64,000 nucleotides of DNA from Maniola hyperantus (Eukaryota; Arthropoda; Insecta; Lepidoptera; Nymphalidae). Within the stretch, counting starts at the first letter, position 1. Each line of letters begins with the position of its first letter. Below the pieces are notes generated by a model. That model was not told the DNA's origin and ran no database searches. It worked only from the letters and a program-made list of their open reading frames with translations. The position numbers and the translations under genes are program-made. This document shows positions 41,401 through 47,065 of the stretch, piece by piece. Location: the NCBI RefSeq assembly GCF_902806685.2, contig NC_048537.1, forward strand, positions 15,832,720 through 15,896,719, given 5' to 3'.

Positions 41401-44400
41401 TGACAACACTTTGTACCTAAAGTATACCTAGATACCTAGTTAAATCTATTTTTATTTTATTTAGAATACTTTATTGCACAGACAAATAGGTAGGTATATA
41501 CAAAGAAACAATATAAGCTACAGAACAGAAGAAACTATATCTATCTACATATTATTATGAACTATATTTATTGTTATGAACAGGATATCAAATGTCAACA
41601 GAAGGCAATTTATGGTGTTTATCGAAATGGAGATTACACATAGATCCTCATCAGGTAACTATGTAAACTTAAGAATAAAACAAAAAACAAGGTGCAACGT
41701 CAAAATCACGACTACAACTAGCTGACCCGCCAAGGCTTCGAAGGGAATTTCTGAAAATTCCTTCTCTATAAGTTCCTACGTTATAGAGAAAACTTGCATG
41801 CAAAATATCAAGTTTCCAGGCGACATGTCACGTCGGTCAGTCAGTTTCTAATTTTTTATATATTGTACGTGCAATACGTAGGTACGTAGATATATGATCC
41901 TTTTTAAACATTAACCACTTTGTGTTCATATGAGGGTAGTACGCCCAGAATGTGACGCTGAGTGGCAACCAGTGTCCTCTGCCGCAATGGATGACAGTTT
42001 ACAACGGTCTAGAAATGCTGGCGATACTGCGCGGAGTGCCCAGGAAACACGCCCGACAGGAGGCCATGAATTATATTGATGCTCTAGGTAAGTATAATAT
42101 GAGGGTAGTACACGCAGAATGTGAGGTTGCAAGAAAAAAGATATTTTCTTGTTATACTTTTTCGACTGCTGCGAATTACCATCCTTCCAGCAGACCTGTA
42201 GCTCTCAACAACCGAGTTAGCGTGTCGGAAATACGTTGCTGTAGAAATAGATTAGGAGAAGGGGATACAGTGCAGAACTCTTACGGGTTATAGTGTTTAT
42301 GTAGACTGAATCATCATTACCTTCATTTTGGATTACAGCCAAGCGCGCTTACCTATCTTCGATTAAATTTCTGACATATCTTGAACAGGATTTCACCAGC
42401 AAGCGGACACAGTCATACAATACTTAAATCCCAACGACCTACCTCGACTGCGTTTCGCCGCAGCCACCGTTGGAGCTCCAGCTATTATCATCTTGGACGA
42501 ATACACGGCGTACCAGAAGTACTCAGTTCAACGCGCTATGTACTACATACTGTATAAATTGAGGAAACGTGGGCATGGCATCATTATTAGTTCGACCAGG
42601 TACAATATATCATTAGCAAACACACATATTATAGCTACAGGTACCGTTTCGCTGAAACGGTTGATGAGGTAAAGCGCGGATTGCGGGAGAATGACGAATG
42701 ACGAACGACATAAAACGAACCGTCTCAGTCAAGCGGTTATATTCACCTCTTCAGTGGGGGTACAACCTACAGTAAATTCAAGCTAGTGTGATAAAATTAA
42801 TTTCTTTAGGGTCAGGTAAAATAGGTATCAACCTATCACCTACCTACCTATTACCCAATTCAAGTGAAGATCTGTCTACTTTTATCAAATAACTTTCTCA
42901 TATTCCAATATAAGTCCTACTTCTTGGACACGTTGGACTCGTTAAGTTTTCTGGCTAGGCTAATAGAAAATACGACTTTGTTTGGTAGTTTAGTAAACAT
43001 ATTATGGGTATTCAGAAGCAGGTGTTAGGACGTGACAGGCATTAATTAATGTGGTTATATGTGATTGTGAAGTTTGGACAATGTAATTGGCCCACTAATA
43101 GCTTTACAAGTAATAAAAATTATGTACTTTCATACAGTAGCATACCTATAGTAAGCACGCGACAGGTGGAGATTGCAATCGGCGTGGGGACGCCCCGCAT
43201 ACCCGCACAGCCCTCGAGCTAACCCGGTGCGGTATGCGCCAAAATCCGCCATTTTGATTTTTAAGAATTTTAGCTTCGTTGTGACACTCGTGCCATCTAG
43301 ATGAATCTAATGACGTATCATTTACCAAAATCGGTTGAGCCGTTCAGTAGTTACAGGTGGACATAGGAACGAACATACATCCTACAGGTCAAACACATAA
43401 CCCTCCATTGGACTTCGCCGCAGTCAGGGAAAAACAAAGCTGGAACTGGGTGGAAGGATCTTCCTTCTTCCTATCGTGTTACTTTCTTTCTTTCCTTTAA
43501 TGAAAAAAATATTTTTTTGATCATTACCAGTGTCGAAAGCCATTTGCCGGTGACAAACCGACTGGCAATCTTAGTGGAAGGGCACATCTACGACATAGAC
43601 CAAGTGGACCACCTGGTCACTCGCTACAGCGCAAAGGGCTACACCGTCGTACTGCACCTGAAGGACGAAGTTAACGTGGAAGCGATGTTCTCCAAGCACT
43701 TCAAGACCTATGTTATCAATGATATGACTGAGGTACGAAATCTTATCAAAGATATTTAGGCATACATCTTATTTTTTTTTCTAAACATTTCAGTTACAAG
43801 AATTAATACAGCTTCAGTAAAGGAAATAGGTCAGCGAAGCTGACAAAAGTTTAGTCTTGTTGCTACATAATGCGTATGTTTTTAGGGTTCCGTACCTCAA
43901 AAGGAAAAAATGAACCCTTATAGGATCACGTTGTTGTCTGTCTGTCAACAAAGTGATCCTAAATAAGAAAACCTATAGGGTGCTTCCCGTTGACCTAGAA
44001 TCATGAAATTTGGTAGGTAGGTAGGTCTTATGCCACAAGTAAAGGAACAAATCCGAAAACCGTGAATTTATGGTTACACCACAAAAAAAATTAAAACGAG
44101 CAAATAATTAGTATTTTCAATTTTCAAAAGTACAGCTATAACAAGTGGGGTATCATAATAAAAGGGCTTTACCTGTACCTACATTCTAAAACAGATTTTT
44201 TATTTATTTTTATGCACAATAGTTTTGGATTTATCGTGCAAAATGTCGAAACAATACGATTGTGGAACGGAACTCTCGGTGCGCGAGCCTGACTCGCACT
44301 TGGTCGATTTTTTAGCTGTACAAGTCACATAGGTACAAGATACCTGAAAGGGGTACAGAATATTAGTGTTTAAACGGTAGACCTAAATACGAAAATATAT

Positions 44401-45007
44401 CATTGATGAAACATTTTAAATCTTTAACCCTGACCTCCTGTAAAATTGCATTTTTTATGGATCCGACCTTTCAGCTTGATGCCTTTGAAACACTCTTTTA
44501 TGGGTCAAGCGCCGATCTTGACGAAATTTTAGACATGACTTTTTATCTCGGAAAACCAAAGAGTTACCTCGTCAATCAGGATTTTAAAAAAACCATAATT
44601 TGTGCATCATGAAATTTCGCGGACATCAGCTGGTATACGACATTTCTTTGTACAATTAATAAAATCTTTTACAGGTCCTAGTAAACATACAAGTGTTAGA
44701 CCCGAACCTGACATGGGCTACAATATTCGCGAAGATGGAGGAGCTACAAGCCGAGAACAGTAAAGTCTATTCATACATAATCACGTCAACACCAATAGAT
44801 TACGTGTACAACTCTATTATAAACTACGAATTTGGACGGAAAAATTTAGTTGAAGACCAAAAATCTTGCTGTTACAAATTCCTCTTCCCACAGAAGCCTA
44901 AAGCGGTGCCTAATAGAGATGTCATGGACAATCTCATCCCTTTTCAACAAAGGTTTCATATCACCAAACTGACTGAGTTACCGTGGTCTGTTATTTTTAA
45001 CAGATAA
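4812..45007 (+). CDS. ABCA-type ABC transporter-like gene, full locus, both NBDs degenerate
   Basis: One multi-exon gene. From 5827 to 45007, 32 exons with AG/GT borders (one GC donor) chain with correct phase and no stop, giving about 1,600 residues in the ABCA order: extracellular domain and TMD1, NBD1, regulatory segment, TMD2, NBD2. Full ABCA proteins usually have about 1,600-1,700 residues. Exons are listed in the block entries. Family evidence: the KFSIR motif, the GLTYPDKGTI and LTVQEHF motifs after the Walker A position, LLW-type NBD text and the ILDE Walker B in NBD2. ATPase residues are otherwise lost in both NBDs, so transport driven by ATP hydrolysis is unlikely. The first two exons have frame trouble. 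Introns host a tRNA gene, a LINE and an LTR element. A poly(A) signal aataaa sits at 45359-45364. Confidence 0.8.
5461..5690 (+). pseudogene. Degenerate tandem copy of ABCA-like exon 2
   Basis: Begins ttctagtaatggaagtg and reads MEVLFLPAMFIAKAVFLAP, then diverges with stops. Later blocks (cgctgaataagcg, gagcaaattatgaaaactgctgcgaaaaatttgggatt in two stretches) match exon 2 at 5330-5420. The donor position is lost (ggattcagaaag). It preserves the base missing from 'gagcaattatg' in exon 2, so it helps show where exon 2 shifted. Confidence 0.6.
5827..11688 (+). CDS. ABCA-like gene: extracellular domain and first transmembrane exons
   Basis: Exons: 5827-5932 (FPSASTEDDLNWMLYN...), 6780-6950 (DNNMWKFSIR ... 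GVLAVQLAISQAILTYV), 9004-9159 (LQLASMPVSPLMQQ ... ETISRFK), 9968-10184 (RALRIRDVDFSSMYTSWLVY ... MAMYHSE), 10924-11103 (TWIACVWTALITLLQTF), 11516-11688 (QEGHWESNAVLYTDYTILSW ... FKKAV). All join in phase. They cover the end of the N-terminal extracellular region and the TMD1 helices; hydrophobic runs are clear in 9968-10184 and 10924-11103. The 10924 exon could start at 10849 instead, adding 25 in-frame residues. The 6780 exon is followed by tandem partial copies. Confidence 0.8.
5953..6319. repeat. MITE, mariner-type, near-complete copy
   Basis: Starts acagggtgcaaccagaacgc and ends with the inverted form gcgttctgtttacaccctgt, flanked by TA on both sides (ttaTAcaggg ... ccctgTAtga). Terminal repeats are about 28 bp with few mismatches. 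Inserted about 20 bp downstream of the 5827-5932 exon. Confidence 0.7.
6432..6690 (-). repeat. tRNA-derived SINE family, minus orientation
   Basis: Contains the inverted form of 'aggaaacctgcatgcctgagagttctccataatg' (in pieces) and 'atgatcaacccatcg'. Other copies lie at about 9165-9395 (minus), 11158-11350 (plus) and 61240-61440 (plus). The plus copy at 11158 shows a tRNA-like head with A and B box text. Confidence 0.6.
6780..7210 (+). repeat. Tandem partial duplication of an ABCA-like exon (about 158-160 bp, 3 copies)
   Basis: The true exon is 6780-6950. From 'gttcag' at 6797 the sequence repeats at 6955 and 7115, the third copy truncated near 7206. The repeats carry exon tail plus donor, without the DNNMWK start. 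Copy 2 has an extra base (acagaagcg) that shifts frame at its start but keeps GVLAVQLAISQAILTHV open, and ends with donor gtgagt at 7111. Confidence 0.75.
7658..7730 (-). tRNA. tRNA-Phe (anticodon GAA)
   Basis: On the minus strand: acceptor stem GCCGAAA pairs with TTTCGGC, D arm TAGCTCAGTTGGGAGAGCG, anticodon loop ACTGAAGATCT with GAA at the centre, T arm CCCCGGTTCAATCCCGGG, discriminator A. Length is 73 nt without CCA or intron. A T-run (CTTTTTAAT) follows as a Pol III terminator. It lies in an ABCA-gene intron, antisense to that gene. A and B boxes are intact, so it is probably active rather than a SINE. Confidence 0.95.
8148..8478 (+). repeat. tRNA-derived SINE
   Basis: Starts with a tRNA-like head, 'cctccctggcgcagtggtaagc' then 'gggctcgagtctcggcag' (A and B box), followed by a body 'ggcttcggccgtggctagctaccactctaccgg ... 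ttccaggttagcccgcttccgtcttagactgcatcatc'. A second tRNA-like fragment, 'ggccacggcgtagtggtcttataaatggg', follows at 8490-8560. Confidence 0.6.
8808..8996 (+). repeat. Fragment of the accggcca / TCTG repeat family ending at an exon
   Basis: Matches the longer copies at 48838 and 55168 from 'aaccggcca' through 'gggttccgtactacagtcgta', 'aactatgatgcataaa' and 'cgaaagttgaaaatactaatt'. It ends about 7 bases before the splice acceptor of the 9004-9159 ABCA exon. Confidence 0.65.
9165..9395 (-). repeat. tRNA-derived SINE, minus orientation
   Basis: Carries 'cactacagagaacgggtctcatctcagagtgag' and, inverted, a tRNA-like head 'cctagtggtcaggacgtccgcc' near 9360-9385. Same family as the copies at 6432 and 11158. 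Confidence 0.55.
11158..11350 (+). repeat. tRNA-derived SINE, plus orientation
   Basis: tRNA-like head 'agcggtgatctagtggttcaaac ... gagattcgatcctg', then 'gaggaaacctgcatgcctgagag' and 'ccataatgttctcaaaggtg'. It lies in the intron after the 10924-11103 exon. Confidence 0.6.
12327..20233 (+). CDS. ABCA-like gene: NBD1 exons, ATPase motifs lost
   Basis: Exons: 12327-12437, 13063-13186, 17614-17774, 18338-18511, 18989-19054, 19125-19142 (18 nt), 19434-19569, 19975-20233, all in phase. Order matches an ABCA NBD: start AISFRNVSK; Walker A region reads TLYSEPVQENTILTIEDLLTG in place of a GxxGxGKT loop; then GLTYPDKGTI. The Q-loop 'CPQ' is CHR in MGYCHRNGCLIEDLTVQEHF. The signature 'LSGGMKRKL' is LGSYYRAQL. 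Walker B 'LLDEPT' is IVPTFT. The 'THxxDEA' switch is FSFTSISLEFADRVFIF. Exon 19975-20233 carries the post-NBD domain (GREYRIRLSF ... ISVPDSEEVC). The fold seems kept while every catalytic residue is replaced. The intron 13187-17613 contains the jockey LINE. Confidence 0.8.
13531..16190 (-). pseudogene. Jockey-type LINE ORF2 (endonuclease and reverse transcriptase), one frameshift
   Basis: Two frames, 16190-14793 and then to 13531, should be one protein of about 885 residues. First part: apurinic-type endonuclease with FAWNSNGL, ISETHF, GGDFNAKNTFWGSR and SDHSPILL. Second part: reverse transcriptase with SYRPISLLP, FGFREKHSTIDQ, VFLDVAQAFDKVWH, AGVPQGSVLGPVLYLLYTCD and the catalytic FADDTAII. 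The frame changes in an A-run near 14858-14864 (minus), where losing or gaining one base gives KTPGYDLIT in frame. This may be a real lesion or a homopolymer error. Confidence 0.9.
16187..17428 (-). CDS. Jockey-type LINE ORF1 (Gag-like nucleic-acid binding protein)
   Basis: 413 residues, starting 26 bases from the element's 5' end. The N-terminus is coiled-coil-like (MEQQILELQKQIKLLSNK). A conserved central domain is followed by three zinc knuckles in the usual jockey arrangement: CKKCQAYGHTQKYC, CVKCTGKHLTRDC, CLHCGEAHPANYRGC (about residues 255-310). The tail is Lys/Ser-rich and basic. ORF1 proteins of this clade bind element RNA and form ribonucleoprotein particles. The stop overlaps the ORF2 start (ATGA), suggesting coupled translation. 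Intact as read. Confidence 0.9.
   Translation of the reverse strand: MEQQILELQKQIKLLSNKDNNPMDTSGYKESSGPSAEYHTDEEELAQETEWIRVKSRKKRKLSTSPILSQSREFETSNTETRKNEKKKTKKVPLPPPIMVSGVENYQTFFDLLSGNLPEASSDFTLKMMNAKNVKINVTNEDTYRSLTKILTQNQFLWHSYENKQERPIRVMAKKLPASCQPKRIIEDLQSKGYKIENAVNKLRWQNKEPLNMFTLTFNNVEDINKIYDIKHILGCKVEIHPIKTSKLVPQCKKCQAYGHTQKYCAREARCVKCTGKHLTRDCTKPAEEKPKCLHCGEAHPANYRGCMVAKEMQILKNKNLKKSSKSSSSYPQRSSKPEKSTNSHINKTNEDTNKSEHQTYAQKVSRNLPSTKLPQGNMESKLDEILKYMSSFDERLQKLESGANKATNKPKK
17875..18195 (+). repeat. Degenerate minisatellite of ccaagaca-like units
   Basis: An intron stretch almost wholly made of short units such as ccaagacacgac, caagacaag and ccacgacatgaccaagatactgt. A longer block (gaccacgacatgaccaagatactgtcaagacaaga, in two halves) occurs twice, near 17970 and 18063, showing a higher-order duplication. 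No coding potential. Confidence 0.65.
20540..20712 (-). repeat. LINE ORF2 C-terminal fragment (RTE-like tail)
   Basis: On the minus strand it reads in part GSRWIQAAQDRGMWKSL, and on the plus strand carries 'agacgtccactgctggacatagg' and 'gactcgtctgatgtcgtcc'. A longer copy lies at 38865-39320 (RRSVGRPPT ... RRVAGRRWIQAAQDRG). Short remnants sit in the transposon arms near 49505 and 53830. Confidence 0.6.
20800..26384 (+). CDS. ABCA-like gene: linker and second extracellular domain exons
   Basis: Exons: 20800-20882, 21841-21956, 22760-22864, 23081-23208, 24050-24125, 24447-24551, 25350-25502, 26271-26384; all phases agree (the 23208 end uses donor gtaggc). The text goes from the regulatory linker (RAIYESRASIHGTVEDHELT) through the first TMD2 helix (VLSALVTGVFIGISLASVLG) into an extracellular domain and a helix (PPILIQFLLILTISHITLIP), ending ESGFVRHMQ, like the ABCA 'ERxxxxKHLQ' block before the main TMD2 helices. 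No lesion was found in these eight exons. Confidence 0.75.
20990..21346. repeat. MITE, mariner-type, third copy
   Basis: Starts tacagagtataaccagaacgctagc and ends gccagcgttctggttacaccctgt, matching the 5953-6319 copy. Lies in the intron between 20882 and 21841. Confidence 0.65.
22018..22372. repeat. Inverted-repeat element rich in gcatcg, unclassified
   Basis: About 350 bp with subterminal gcatcgcatcgc motifs at the left and cgtcgcatcg at the right. The left edge 'ggccacaacactaaggtgcgac' is partly mirrored by 'gtcgcatcgaagtgtgtcaccc'. It resembles a non-autonomous DNA transposon with subterminal repeats; no target duplication can be fixed. The open frames here are shadows of the repeat. Confidence 0.35.
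26435..27931 (+). repeat. 5' LTR of the gypsy-type element
   Basis: 1,497 bp, TG...CA ends. Contains several aataaa motifs near 26625 and a run of ttttacgtttacgtt-like units at about 27205-27240. Acts as promoter and poly(A) region for the element in this family. Confidence 0.92.
27932..29102 (+). other. Untranslated leader of the LTR element
   Basis: 1.17 kb between the 5' LTR and gag, starting with the tRNA-Lys-type primer site. AT-rich with no long frame. It should hold the packaging signal, which I cannot point to. Confidence 0.7.
29103..30371 (+). CDS. gag: Gag polyprotein of the gypsy-type element
   Basis: 422 residues. The central capsid-like part (WKLNFNGQGDPRSFIERVEEY, in two blocks) is typical of Ty3-type Gag ('F.G....FI..VE'). 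Nucleocapsid at about residues 375-410 has one clear knuckle CYKCGKGNHSFKFC and a second Cys-rich block CFSCGRQNFTVKTCPSC lacking a standard His. The protein packages element RNA. The end of the frame reads TCA AAA AAC TAA, which places the slippery heptamer A AAA AAC (30362-30368) directly before the stop. Confidence 0.92.
   Translation: MEQTFAQFHSLLKDELCYEVSIRSETPAPTVLGLKKQLKQLIQEIPSESILETDFTSESELGVITKKLQDLEDLLKKCSDTKDRHALCRSKALASHLYFRILRIQCSELSLISRKSELHTKLQSLISRLDADNESSHDESLDSESTAVDCTGDKNVAKWKLNFNGQGDPRSFIERVEEYKRSYGVSDGKLFVSAFHLFTGRALLWYRGNKCQVSSWSELKTLFLEEFDAVDYDYRLLGEIRARTQGSEEPVSIYFAVMFCMFSRLSTPLSEEQKLQILLHNIRPFYSEQLALVDIKSVAMLKEKCRKLEAARQRSALFSEPTNSKATLSSEFAYKQVTKQINTLSVTPAPKVDTSKGTNFTKTNKQLCYKCGKGNHSFKFCRTVPKYIRCFSCGRQNFTVKTCPSCSKKATSKPAPDKNSKN
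30362..30368 (+). promoter_or_regulatory. Candidate -1 ribosomal frameshift site (A AAA AAC)
   Basis: The heptamer is in the X XXY YYZ phase of gag and is followed at once by the gag stop. The -1 frame continues into pol without a stop. This is the classic arrangement for making Gag-Pol; whether a stimulatory structure follows was not tested. Confidence 0.75.
30369..33556 (+). CDS. pol: Pol polyprotein of the gypsy-type element
   Basis: Open in the -1 frame from the slippery site (first codons CTA ATT AGT AAG) to 33556; about 1,049 residues follow position 30407. Order: protease with LLDSGACASILG, reverse transcriptase with FCLDCRKLNSVT, FGLCGAPARQQRLMDQLF and active site YIDDIV, RNase H with HCDASAYGVGGML and TDHASLKWFL, integrase with zinc motif H-x-H-x-C-x-x-C (HADATAGHFGVF ... 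CDTCSAYK) and the D,D-E core (SADLVGPLP, VIVDNGSQFTGSEF, VERYNK). Protease-RT-RNase H-integrase order defines Ty3/gypsy. No stop or frameshift seen. No chromodomain or envelope gene follows. Confidence 0.95.
33557..34375 (+). other. Non-coding 3' region of the LTR element
   Basis: About 820 bp between pol and the 3' LTR with no long frame and no envelope-like gene. It ends in the purine tract gtaggaggggaagta used to prime plus-strand synthesis. Confidence 0.7.
34376..35872 (+). repeat. 3' LTR of the gypsy-type element
   Basis: Same 1,497-bp length as the 5' LTR at a constant offset of 7,941; the portions compared by eye are identical. Identity implies a recent insertion. Confidence 0.92.
35900..36055. 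repeat. MITE with ends like ggcagaaaatattgtacatc
   Basis: Left end 'ccggcgagaaatattgtacatcgacctttgaaa' and right end 'aaaggtagatgtacaatattttctgccacg' are inverted. A longer relative is at 45557-45991, and a partial one at about 45060-45192. Confidence 0.55.
36310..36692. repeat. MITE, mariner-type, fourth copy, right end damaged
   Basis: Starts tacagggtgtacccctgtacagggtaaccagaacgccagc (the edge itself duplicated) and runs through the family body to 'ctgtcttcgttttcgtcagc'. The terminal right repeat is missing. Confidence 0.6.
36871..40189 (+). CDS. ABCA-like gene: second transmembrane domain exons
   Basis: Exons: 36871-37024 (CHALNFSPARYWISLFIYDF), 37256-37378 (VVPLMLTVYGIGCIPQAYLF), 38552-38746 (GETTVMAKLLYGNALDYVAN), 39914-40189 (PKCGVLQGCFSRQFYLDMDY ... 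MALLLLWEYKYI). Phases match, including the last donor gttagc at 40190, which is used just before an in-frame TAG. YW-S-FIYD and 'YG-G--P--Y' are familiar ABCA TMD2 landmarks. The last exon ends in a polar Gln/Lys/Glu-rich stretch leading into NBD2. Confidence 0.78.
38050..38500 (+). repeat. accggcca / TCTG repeat family, short-array copy
   Basis: From 'agggttccgtacttcaaaagaaaaacggaac' through 'ttgttgtctgtctgtctc' to 'gcgcgagcctgactcgcacttggccgg'. Same family as 8808, 43880-44310, 48838-49300, 54045-55168 and 59200-59660. Lies in the intron before the 38552 exon. Confidence 0.7.
38865..39320 (-). repeat. LINE ORF2 C-terminal fragment
   Basis: On the minus strand in two frames it reads RRSVGRPPT and RRVAGRRWIQAAQDRGVWK, an RTE-like retrotransposon tail. 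It lies in the intron after 38746. Confidence 0.65.
40430..40700 (-). repeat. LINE-derived fragment in intron
   Basis: Text such as 'gcagcaccagaggaaatgtcgatgcgttgccggc' and 'ttccacagtttgcgtgtgcgtgg' has the look of a LINE 3' coding remnant. Assigned on appearance only. Similar-looking LINE debris lies at 12560-12960 (plus), 23475-23880 (minus) and 24640-24960. Confidence 0.35.
40805..45007 (+). CDS. ABCA-like gene: NBD2 and C-terminal exons, Walker A and signature lost
   Basis: Exons: 40805-40975, 41584-41654, 41940-42087, 42389-42599, 43531-43732, 44675-45007 (stop TAA). The Walker A place reads ISGLSAHGRLRLCEILAG: aligned to GxNGAGKTT the Lys is Arg and the Thr pair is Leu-Arg. The signature 'LSGGNKRKL' is LNPNDLPRL. 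Walker B survives as IIILDEYTAYQ. The switch 'TSHSMEE' becomes SSTSVESHLPVTNRLAIL, with no His at the switch position. The C-terminal domain (YDIDQVDHLVTRYSAKGYTV, then VLVNIQVLDPNLTW) is intact. The final poly(A) signal is 352 bases after the stop. Context says one polypeptide with the upstream exons. Confidence 0.8.
43880..44310 (+). repeat. accggcca / TCTG repeat family, short-array copy
   Basis: From 'agggttccgtacctcaaaaggaaaaaatgaaccc' to 'gcgcgagcctgactcgcacttgg', with only a remnant of the TCTG run (ttgttgtctgtctgtc). In the intron between the last two ABCA exons. Confidence 0.7.
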
Positions 45008-45556
45008 ACCAACAGTTAAAACGAGACAGATTTATATCTCTACATAAGTCAAATTCTTTAGGAGATAGCGGATTTGTAGAGCATTGTCTCTATCGTTGAG
45101 ACCGACAATACGTCATATAGGTATGAGTGACAGAGACAACGCTCTTCAAAGCCGAAATGTCATTCTAAAGGCCGATGTACGTTACTTTCTGCCGCGTACT
45201 GTATTTATAATTTTATCAAGCAAAGCTTTTGAGTTATAGAGCAAAGTAGTGAGGCATATAAAGAAAAGCATGTTATTATGTTATTGCGAAAGAATTAAGT
45301 TTATTTTTGTTAGTAATAAGCATGGTGTTATAAATTATAATATACCTATTATTATAGAAATAAAGATTTTGCCCTTATACTAAGTGTTTTGTAACTAATA
45401 ATAGCTGTGATACCAGTTGTATTAAATCAAAATCACACAAGTCTTATAAAAAATACAAATAAAATATATGTTTACGATTGAAGGAAATGTAACATGATCA
45501 GTTTTGATTTATAACAACTCACACAAATATGAAGCAATATAATATACCTACCCACG

Positions 45557-45992
45557 CACCCAGCAGGAAATATTACACATCGATCTTCAGAAAGAGAAAA
45601 CAGTTTCGTAGAGCGTTGTCTCACGGACGAGAGAATCGCGGCGGCAATCTCACCGTGCCACTAAATTCGATACAACATTTATAGACCAACCTCCACAGAG
45701 CAATATAACGCGTAAAATTTAACTTTTCACGCGCCATTTTTACTTTTTGTATCAAATTTCATGTCAGTTCGATTTCAGTCCTTATTTTAAAATTGAACCG
45801 TATTTTTGACTTGACAGTTGACCCATGGAGTTAAAATGGCGCGTGAGAAGTCATTTTTTACGGACTATACTATCGCCGACGATAAGTCAGATTTGTTGTG
45901 ATTCCCTCGCCCGTGGAGATGGCGCCAGAGACGAAGCTCAAAGCCGAAGTCTCTAAAGTTCGACGTGCAATATTTCCTGCCAGGTGCCTAAA
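45557..45992. repeat. MITE with ends ggcaggaaatattgcacg
   Basis: Left 'cagcaggaaatattacacatcgatctt' mirrors right 'aaagttcgacgtgcaatatttcctgccagg'. Length about 435 bp. Partial relative at about 45060-45192 (cgatgtacgttactttctgccg). It lies downstream of the ABCA-like gene. Confidence 0.6.
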
Positions 45993-46222
45993 GTGGCGGA
46001 CTTGCCCTAAGGTCCAGTAGGCACGGGCCTAGGGTGGCCAGATATTAGGGGCAGCCAATCGTGGATAAAAATTCACTGATGTTATGATTAAAGTTAGCAA
46101 TAAAGTTATCTAGTCTATAACATAAATTATTATGAGTGCTGAGAAAGGGGCGGCTGGTACCTACTTAAGTATTACATGGCCTGGGGCCTAGGGCGGCCAA
46201 GACTACAAATCCGCCACTGTCT

Positions 46223-46417
46223 TCATAGTACTGCAGTTTTATAGAGGAACATTAACAAAATAAGAAGCAACACCAAAGCTGATACAGTGCGTCCCACAAG
46301 TTGAAAGCCACCTCCTACTCCATCTACTGTACAGTTTAGGTACAATACAGTGTTATGACCAATTTTGTACTGATGTTTAACTGCATTTGTACTGCTAATG
46401 GTACTGATTCTGAGCAC
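46223..46417 (-). CDS. Short frame with a C-terminal membrane segment, uncertain
   Basis: 64 residues ending GFQLVGRTVSALVLLLILLM followed by FLYKTAVL, which looks like a tail anchor. It could be a last exon of an unplaced gene, as a possible acceptor (gtgctcag) lies just upstream on the minus strand. Not recognised, and chance is quite possible in AT-rich DNA. Confidence 0.2.
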   Translation of the reverse strand: MLRISTISSTNAVKHQYKIGHNTVLYLNCTVDGVGGGFQLVGRTVSALVLLLILLMFLYKTAVL

Positions 46418-46599
46418 AACTTAATTTTAGAGTATTCACATCCTCTTCTTACTAATGTAATATGAAAAGGACAGACGCAGTTTGACAGTTTTAAATTTAA
46501 CTTTTAGATGATAAAACCCGTAATTTTAGCGCACAGTCGCGAGCCTACTGTTTAAATTTGTAGCGTGCACTAAAATTTAGAGTATTTAAATGTAAAGTT

Positions 46600-47062
46600 C
46601 ATGTTCTGTCCCTTTTTAGCATTGTTAAAAAGAAAAGGATGCAGATCTCTAAATTTAGTTTAGAGAAAGACAACAGAATTGGTGCCACTGTTTCTCTAAT
46701 AATGGAGAAATCTTAACAAATCTGAGATGACAGGTAGGTACAATGAGGCTCATTGTCTCACCAGGCTAGCAAATAATCATAAGTTTCACAGACGAAAATC
46801 TCAGTGGGCGTTAACCATTTTGAGACACCAACCAATCACAAACAAGTTTTCAAAAAACATTCAAAATTTAATTCAAAAATCATTCGGAGTTGGTGACTCA
46901 AAATGGTTAACGCCCACTGAGATTTGTGTCTCTGTCATTTGTATTTGTATGTAACAGAGAGAGAGAGAGAGAGAGCCCTATACTCCGCGGATAGAGTATC
47001 ACAAATCTGGGAGGGTGAGTACAATGTCGCGCATTGTCTCACCAGGCTAGTAAATAATCACA
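46600..47062 (-). pseudogene. Two degenerate copies of the BORCS8 last-exon end
   Basis: Plus-strand text 'tctctaataatggagaaatc ... caaatctgagatgacaggtaggtacaatg' (46694-46745) and 'atcacaaatctgggagggtgagtacaatg' (46998-47027) resemble the exon at 47140-47200 ('tctctaatcatggagaagtc ... caagtctgggaggtctagcacaatg'). The two copies also share 'cattgtctcaccaggctag'. They look like decayed tandem duplications with the hairpin inserted between them. Confidence 0.45.
46794..46930. repeat. Hairpin element (inverted repeat of about 35 bp)
   Basis: atctcagtgggcgttaacca followed by ttttgagacaccaac at the left is mirrored by gttggtgactcaaaa and tggttaacgcccactgagat at the right, with an AT-rich centre of about 60 bp. 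Probably a MITE. It separates two degenerate copies of the BORCS8 terminal exon. Confidence 0.6.
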
Positions 47063-47065
47063 GGT

